Shown here: one piece after another, positions 57,964 to 64,000 of the stretch | How positions within the stretch are numbered: the first letter of the stretch is position 1 | How the letters are laid out: each line of letters starts with the position of its first letter | NCBI GenBank assembly: GCA_022578605.1 | Contig: MU394102.1 | Location: forward strand, 243,389-307,388 | From: Camillea tinctor | Lineage: Eukaryota; Ascomycota; Sordariomycetes; Xylariales; Xylariaceae | Direction of reading: 5' to 3' | DNA: 64,000 nucleotides | Notes under the pieces: generated by a model | Told to the model about the DNA's origin: nothing | Seen by the model: only the letters and a program-made list of their open reading frames with translations | Databases searched by the model: none | Position numbers and translations under genes: made by a program

Positions 57964-59459
57964 ATGGCGTCCACCTCGAACCTCCCCGAGGGCGTCGCCG
58001 CCGCCGCCTTTCCTGATGGCACTAAGGACTACAAGCCCCTTCGATCCACTAAGCAGGACATAAAGAAGCCTCACATCTCCGAGTTCCCTATAACCTGGGA
58101 CAACTGGTATAAGCACGTCAACTGGCTGAATACCACCCTAATTATTTTTATTCCCCTCGCCGGCTTTGTTGCCGCCTACTGGACACCTCTCCAGCTCAAG
58201 ACTGCCATCTTCGCCTTCGTCTTCTACTTCAACGCCGGACTCGGTATCACAGCCGGTAGGTTATTTATTACTTGGATGGTTTTTGAACCCAAACCCCTCG
58301 AGCACATACTGACTGTACGATAGGCCACCACCGCCTCTGGGCCCACAGCTCGTTTAAGGCGCGAACTATTCTGAAGGTTTATCTTGCCGCTATGGGAGCT
58401 GCCGCTGTAGAAGGCTCTATCCGATGGTGGTCTAGGGATCACCGAGCTCACCACCGTTACACCGACACCGAGAAGGACCCTTACTCGGTTCGCAAGGGTT
58501 TGTTGTACTCTCACATCGGCTGGATGGTCATGAAGCAGAACCCCAAGCGCATTGGTCGAACCGATATCTCGGACCTAAACGATGACGCTATTGTCGTCTG
58601 GCAACACAAACACTACCTCAAGTGTGTTATCACCATGGCCCTTGTTTTCCCTACTATCTTCTGCGGGCTCGGCTGGGGTGACTGGTGGGGTGGTTTCATC
58701 TATGGCGGCATTCTTCGCATCTTCGTTGTCCAGCAGGCCACTTTCTGTGTCAATTCTCTCGCCCACTGGCTCGGTGAGCAGCCCTTTGACGACCGCAACT
58801 CCCCTCGTGACCACGTCATCACTGCCCTTGTCACCCTAGGTGAGGGTTACCACAACTTCCACCACGAGTTCCCTTCGGACTACCGGAACGCTATTCAGTG
58901 GTGGCAGTATGACCCGACCAAGTGGTCTATCTGGATCTGGAAGCAGCTTGGCCTGGCCTACGACCTCAAGCAGTTCCGCCAGAACGAAATCGAGAAGGGC
59001 CGTCTCCAGCAAATACAGAAGAAGCTTGACCAGAAGCGTGCCACCCTCGACTGGGGTACTCCTCTCGACCAGCTCCCCGTTATCCACTGGGACGATTTTG
59101 TTGCCGAGTCCAAGAATGGAAAGGCTCTTGTTGCTATCGCTGGTGTTATTCACGACGTGACCGACTTCATCAAGGACCACCCCGGTGGCAAGGCACTTAT
59201 TTCATCAGCTATTGGCAAGGATGCCACTGCCATCTTTAACGGTGGTGTCTACAACCACTCGAATGCCGCTCACAACCTCTTGTCCACGATGCGCGTCGGT
59301 GTCCTCCGAGGAGGTTGTGAAGTCGAGATCTGGAAGCGAGCCCAGATGGAGAACAAGGATGTTTCCTACGTCAATGATTCTACTGGCCGTCGAATTGTCC
59401 GTGCTGGTGATCAGGTCACAAGAGTGGCACAGCCTGTAGCCAGCGCTGATGCGGCGTGA
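57964..59459 (+). CDS. OLE1: Stearoyl-CoA delta-9 desaturase with cytochrome b5 domain
   Basis: Integral ER-membrane di-iron enzyme that makes palmitoleoyl- and oleoyl-CoA. Exons 57964-58255 and 58324-59459, giving 475 residues. Helices: [15 protein letters not shown] and [16 protein letters not shown] before the first histidine box, and a second pair near [17 protein letters not shown]. Histidine boxes: HHRLWAH (about 99-105, formed across the intron), HRAHH (about 137) and HNFHH (about 274), all intact. The C-terminal cytochrome b5 domain has the heme-ligand motif HPGG (about 382) and the second histidine in YNHSNAAHN. Fused b5 is usual for fungal Ole1. Codon usage is highly biased toward C-ending codons, suggesting high expression. 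Confidence 0.96.
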
Positions 59460-60946
59460 GCTGTCGTTCAAGGGGGTGGGATCAAAATAAGTTAAAGATA
59501 TCAATTGTTTACTGCACCTTGTTGGGATAAAGTTGCAACTATGAATGATCAGTGCCGCCATCCCCATTTAGGGTGGACATGGCGGGGACACTATAGAAAA
59601 CCACAAGGAAGCTAACCACACCAGCAATGGTATAGTCCACTTAGGTAATAAGTGGACGTAATATGTACATACAGTAGGAGTTCCTCTACGATTATAGCAT
59701 TGACGAAGCAACTCGTCCTTTGGCGTTTGGGAGGATAGGGCTTGTTTGAAGGCTGGGAAAAGAAACAAAATGAATGACTATGGACGCTCTCAGTCAACAA
59801 GAAATGAATTGATCAAAAATTTTCAAATCCAAGAGATTTCCCCTCTTTTATGCTCTGTGTTCATGATGATCATAATCGTTGTTAGTTTGAATATTGAAAT
59901 CAAAAGAACATTTCTCGATATATTTACAATTCAACGCGGGTTACCCATGGGTAAAGAAATACTTAACGTTATAGGTACTGATAGTAAAAGCTTGTAGTAC
60001 GTGATAATTATGCAGAAGCATGACGTTTGAACTCTCAATATCATGTACTATTCATATATCTCTACCTGGTACTTAGGACCCCAATATATATTATGTTGTT
60101 GATGTACGGTCTGTAGCAGGTAGTATAGATTATACGCTTTTTGGTCGCTGATGTTCAGGTCAGCGAGAGGCTTGCACACCTAGTTATTCAGTCAGTTACT
60201 CATATCTGGAAAGTCAGTTTTCGTCAGCAAATGTCACCAAATTTGATACTCGACGTTCGATTCATTCACTTTGCCAACCGTCACCAACTAACCATTATGA
60301 AGGGTGGGTGTCATCGACTAAGGCTTATATAGACCTTATTCCCTCACAGCCGCACACAACTCAACTCACTTCTGAGGCTGTGAGAGTAAGGGGTCCCCAC
60401 CATCCACAGCTCGTTAATGTAATGAAGAATTTACGTAAATCTGATGTTTATAAATTATTCTATAATGATTATACAAGTTGTGGGGGGGATGGATTTTTTT
60501 CTTCTTCATTTGTTATGGCAAGCTTTTGCTGCACTGGAAAGTTTCGTCTTGTCCTAGCTTCTGAATAGGTACCTGATATATTAAAGCTGGGACAATGGGT
60601 GTTATCTAAACTATAGATACATTTTATAGTGTCAATTCATCTATCCGTAGGGGAAAGATCCCTACGCGGCATGTGTGACATTGGGGGTAACGACCACCAA
60701 CCTACTAAACCAACCGCTCGTAATGGCTACCCTACAAAAGTATTTCAGAATTTCATAGCCGACCGTGACAGCATGGAGGGTATCAGAACCAATCAGCCAT
60801 TTAACAAAAGCGCCACAGCCCTGTCGAATATTTCGGCTGCGCCTTCAAGACTTCCACGAAATGGAAACCGACCCTACATATTAAGTACCTAGCCTGAGCT
60901 TGGTTTCCTCTTGGATACCTGTTTACCTACCTAAAAATGAAAGAAA
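59460..60946. other. Intergenic region
   Basis: 1.5 kb between the desaturase and the NACHT gene. AT-rich; small open frames lack family features. Holds the NACHT promoter. Confidence 0.5.
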
Positions 60947-61023
60947 ATGGACCCTCTAAGCGCATTTTCTCTCGCTGCTGGAGTCGTCCAGTTCGTCGAC
61001 TTTACAAGCAGGCTTTTATCTGA
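60937..61023 (+). promoter_or_regulatory. Upstream ATG overlapping NACHT start
   Basis: ATG at 60937 opens a 28-codon frame ending TGA at 61021-61023, overlapping the NACHT start at 60947 in another frame. Leaky scanning would be needed to translate the NACHT protein if both ATGs are in the mRNA. Confidence 0.4.
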
Positions 61024-63754
61024 TGTTATCCAAATCTATCAATCTTCGACAGGACAATCCGCAACGACTGTAGAGCTCTCGAAGATCGCACAAGATCTAC
61101 GGTCATACGTCAACCATATCGAGCGTAAGGCAAACAGCCTGAGTTATATTACCGAGGATGATACGAAGGACCGAATCCTGCGGATTTGTAGGGACTGTAG
61201 TGCGGTCTGCCATAAGCTCGAAGAAGCTCTCAAGAAGCTGCAAGCTACTGGCAAGACGAGGCTGGAGATTGCTCAGTCTAGTCTCAGGGTCGCGCTAAAA
61301 GGGCTATGGGCGGATGATGAAATCGATGGTTTGGTCCGCCAACTTTCATCCGTTCGGAGCAACATGATGAATGCCATCATAGTTAGCGTCTGGGAGGATG
61401 GGAAACGGGGTTGGGCTGACGTCCGCCAGCTCGTCGAGCAGCAAAATGACATGTTTGCGATTCTCAGTCGCATCGACAAGACAACTGTGGACTTCAGACA
61501 GCAACTCGTTGATATCACTAGCAGTAGCGATGTGGGGATGTCAAAAGGCAATACCCAGCAGACTATTGTCTGGACTAAGATTTGGTCACCACGTTCGGGC
61601 TACCAGGCGGATGCCTCTCTAGATGAGGATGACTCAGGCCTATGTGAGAGCATACTCAACAGCCTCATATTCCGGGCTTTAACGCAGCGAGAAGATGCTA
61701 TCCCAGAGGCCTATAAAGAAACCTTTCGGTGGGTGTTTGATGATCCGAGATTGGATGATGAGGGAAACGCCATGTGGTCTCACTTTCCAAACTGGCTTCA
61801 GGGCGACTCGGAATCCATGTACTGGGTAGCTGGCAAACCTGGTTCGGGGAAGTCGACACTCTTGAAATACATCAACAATGGATCATTGAAGACGCATCTG
61901 AATGCTTGGGCTGGCAACCGCAAGTTGCTTCTCGGGGCTTTCTACTTTTGGAATGCAGGAACGGAGGAGCAGAAATCACACATAGGGCTCCTTAAAACGC
62001 TTCTGTTTGAATGTATGTCGTGTATGCCTGAACTTGTTCGTCGCGTCACTCCTAAGAGGTGGGCCTTCCGGAAAATATTCAACGATCCCAAGGATTTTAT
62101 CAACCCTCCTTGGTCTCTAGCCGAACTACAGGAAGCACTCACCGTGCTGGCGTCTGGTGCGGGAGACTCTTATGTGATGGCCTTAGTTGTTGATGGGTTG
62201 GACGAATTCTCTGGCGACCACCGACAGCTCCTTGCTTTTCTTGAAGCTATTCGCTCGTATGGAAGAGGACAAGTCAAAATTTGCACCAGTAGCCGCCCCT
62301 GGAATGTTTTCATGGACTTCTTCAGGAACAGTCCCCAGCTTAGGCTTGAAGTTTTGACGAAAATGGACATCGAACACTACATCAGAAGCAACTTCGAGTC
62401 TCATGCTAGCTTTGAAGAACTAAGAGAAGCATATGAAGCCGAGTCGGAACATTTGATCCATTCTATCGTCGAGAAGGCTCACGGCGTCTTTTTATGGATA
62501 TCCATAGTAGTTCGGTCGCTTCTAGAATCCCTTACTGATGGTAGTTCTATACCCGAGCTTCAGTCCATCATCGATGAACTACCGGAAAGCCTATCGGATT
62601 TATATCGAAAAATATTTCAGAGCATCCCGCAAAAGTATATGCAAGACTGTTCTCGCTTCTTGCAGATCAAGGAGCATTGTAGCGGCCCCCTCACTACCGA
62701 GATTCTCTGGTTAGCCGACAGCGAAGATGCCCTCTCCACGGACCTGGCCCATATAACACCCCAGCAAAAAAAGCATATGGACCTTCTAATGCGCCGAAAA
62801 ATAGGTAGCCGAACGAAAGGTCTGCTTGAGGTTTCACGTGAAGGTATCATTGATTATCTACACTTAACAACGCACGAGTGGGTAGTCGAAAACCTGCCTG
62901 ATATCACCGCCAGGGGACCAGAAGGTTTTGATGTCTACGTAGCGCTATTCAAGGCTCAAGCTATAAGGGTAAAAAATGCTATCTGGATTGGCAAAGGACT
63001 GCTGAGTCGTACGAATGAGATTTGGAAAGAGCTTCAAAATTGTATGGAGTACGCTTCTCGGATCAGCAATTACGGCCAGAATCAGGGGCTTATGCACAAT
63101 GTTGTTCGGAAGCTACTTGAATCGCAAGAGATCGAACAATTGCTCAACACATTATGGTGGCCAAGAAAGCCTATGGTTACAGGCAATGTGACCATAACAC
63201 ACCCAATGTTGAATGCTGATATCATTCTAGCAGCTCAATTCTGCATCGTTGACTACGTACGAGAGAAGGTCGCGTTAGACCCGTCAGTATTGAACCAAAA
63301 GAACGATGGAATTTCAATACTAGAGAGTGCAATATTCGGGTGCAGTTGTTCCTTTAGCCCCCCAGATGCCCCTGGGGAGTCCTCTTGGGGTTATGTTGTC
63401 TCGCAGCAGAGAGTGGCACTCGTTAATTTTCTTCTTGATAACGGTGCCGACCCCAGGCAGCCTAGTATTCGAGGCTCGCTCACTATTGACCATGTTAAGA
63501 GCCCTACATTCGATATATTACACTTGCCCGATGGACGGTTATATTGGAACGCTATTGAGGAACTCTTAGAGGATACTTCGTATTCTTCTCAAAAGCGCAT
63601 TATACCACAGACGAGCCGACCCAAGGAAACAGGGGAGACAGAGGAGACAGAGGAGACAGAGAAGACAGAGAAGATAGAGGAGATATCGAGACTCGGGTTT
63701 TCTCGAAGGATCAAAAGGTTGTTTGAAGTTCACAACTGGCGCGTTCAGAAATAA
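60947..63754 (+). CDS. NACHT-domain (NLR-like, STAND) protein
   Basis: Single exon, 935 residues. The N-terminal helical domain starts MDPLSAFSLAAGVVQFVDF, a beginning common to fungal NACHT proteins and thought to act as an effector or signalling module. NACHT NTPase: Walker A WVAGKPGSGKSTLL (about 291-304), Walker B ALVVDGLDEF (about 411-420), sensor-like KICTSSRPWNVF. A winged-helix-like segment follows. No long WD40, TPR or ankyrin array is present; only one ankyrin-like piece (VNFLLDNGADPRQPS) occurs near 828. The C-terminus carries a short Thr/Glu repeat from a GAGACAGAG minisatellite (about 63627-63675), then a basic tail. The gene may therefore be short of sensor repeats. A competing ATG at 60937 lies ten bases upstream in another frame. 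Known: fungal NLRs include heterokaryon-incompatibility and defence proteins; a role here is inferred. Confidence 0.9.
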   Translation: MDPLSAFSLAAGVVQFVDFTSRLLSDVIQIYQSSTGQSATTVELSKIAQDLRSYVNHIERKANSLSYITEDDTKDRILRICRDCSAVCHKLEEALKKLQATGKTRLEIAQSSLRVALKGLWADDEIDGLVRQLSSVRSNMMNAIIVSVWEDGKRGWADVRQLVEQQNDMFAILSRIDKTTVDFRQQLVDITSSSDVGMSKGNTQQTIVWTKIWSPRSGYQADASLDEDDSGLCESILNSLIFRALTQREDAIPEAYKETFRWVFDDPRLDDEGNAMWSHFPNWLQGDSESMYWVAGKPGSGKSTLLKYINNGSLKTHLNAWAGNRKLLLGAFYFWNAGTEEQKSHIGLLKTLLFECMSCMPELVRRVTPKRWAFRKIFNDPKDFINPPWSLAELQEALTVLASGAGDSYVMALVVDGLDEFSGDHRQLLAFLEAIRSYGRGQVKICTSSRPWNVFMDFFRNSPQLRLEVLTKMDIEHYIRSNFESHASFEELREAYEAESEHLIHSIVEKAHGVFLWISIVVRSLLESLTDGSSIPELQSIIDELPESLSDLYRKIFQSIPQKYMQDCSRFLQIKEHCSGPLTTEILWLADSEDALSTDLAHITPQQKKHMDLLMRRKIGSRTKGLLEVSREGIIDYLHLTTHEWVVENLPDITARGPEGFDVYVALFKAQAIRVKNAIWIGKGLLSRTNEIWKELQNCMEYASRISNYGQNQGLMHNVVRKLLESQEIEQLLNTLWWPRKPMVTGNVTITHPMLNADIILAAQFCIVDYVREKVALDPSVLNQKNDGISILESAIFGCSCSFSPPDAPGESSWGYVVSQQRVALVNFLLDNGADPRQPSIRGSLTIDHVKSPTFDILHLPDGRLYWNAIEELLEDTSYSSQKRIIPQTSRPKETGETEETEETEKTEKIEEISRLGFSRRIKRLFEVHNWRVQK
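63627..63680 (+). repeat. GAGACAGAG coding minisatellite
   Basis: About five imperfect 9-bp units in the NACHT gene encoding Thr-Glu-Glu/Thr-Glu-Lys triplets. In-frame unit changes would not break the gene. Confidence 0.8.
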
Positions 63755-63909
63755 TGATAACAGGAGCTTCGAATATGTACAAGGGGATGGAAATATCACG
63801 AATTCATCTTGTCAGAAATCCATTGCCAGTCGCCACCAAGCCCACTTCCTCTTCCATAAAACGGATTTCTCCCATGCCTAATGTTTCATTTTATTACTGC
63901 CTTATTTCT

Positions 63910-64000
<91 letters not shown>
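63910..64000. other. Terminal G homopolymer
   Basis: 91 consecutive Gs to the window end, like the run at 15370. Probably a sequencing or gap-edge artefact, not biology; no telomeric TTAGGG repeat is present. Confidence 0.8.

Noticed and set aside
63910..64000. Poly-G as a telomere or G-quadruplex element
   Set aside because: No TTAGGG units, and a similar run beside Ns at 15370 points to an artefact.
1..64000. tRNA, rRNA or CRISPR features
   Set aside because: I looked for T-arm GTTCRA-type motifs with paired arms, 5S-like sequence and spaced repeats, and found none I could support by eye.

Overview
The window looks like nuclear DNA of a filamentous ascomycete (Pezizomycotina). Genes are split by short introns (mostly 50-110 nt, GT..AG, CTRAY-like branch sites). 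There are two Zn2Cys6 regulators with the fungal-specific middle domain, a NACHT protein and a dynamin-like GTPase of fungal type, and an AT-rich block at the left edge resembling repeat-induced point mutation. I cannot name the species. Exon boundaries below were derived by hand from reading frame, splice signals and family similarity; no transcript data were available.

Layout. 1-1.5 kb is an AT-rich, gene-free island. 1.8-10.2 kb holds four genes that may form a small catabolic group: a Zn2Cys6 regulator and an FAD-dependent fumarate-reductase/tricarballylate-dehydrogenase-like enzyme on the plus strand, then a second Zn2Cys6 regulator and a haloacid-dehalogenase-type HAD hydrolase on the minus strand. 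CGG/CCG motifs of the kind such regulators bind lie beside the two enzyme genes. 11.5-15.0 kb is the mismatch-repair gene PMS1. 15.37-15.59 kb is a run of homopolymers plus ten Ns, almost certainly an assembly break. 15.6-17.3 kb is a class-2 O-methyltransferase and 19.2-21.2 kb a four-helix membrane protein.

22-33 kb is a dense housekeeping block: mitochondrial ferredoxin reductase (ARH1 type) converging on ETF-alpha, a SWI3/RSC8-type chromatin remodelling subunit, an Rrn5-like Pol I factor, and an Irc3-like mitochondrial helicase. 33.5-40.7 kb holds an unrecognised protein, a dynamin/Mx-like GTPase with a basic and acidic insert in its stalk, and a cysteine-rich single-pass membrane protein. 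41.9-45.2 kb is mitochondrial Lon protease. 45.2-50.7 and 53.4-58.0 kb are long stretches without recognisable genes, on either side of a divergent protein-kinase-like gene. 58.0-59.5 kb is the delta-9 fatty acid desaturase (OLE1 type) and 60.9-63.8 kb a NACHT (NLR-like) protein. The window ends in 91 Gs.

Main themes: four nuclear genes for mitochondrial proteins (ARH1, ETFA, IRC3, LON) fall within 23 kb. A perfect 10-bp palindrome, TACCTAGGTA, occurs at least six times, only outside genes and often just upstream of them. The dynamin-like and NACHT genes are of types that in fungi are candidates for self/non-self or immune-like functions. No tRNA, rRNA, CRISPR array or intact transposon was found.
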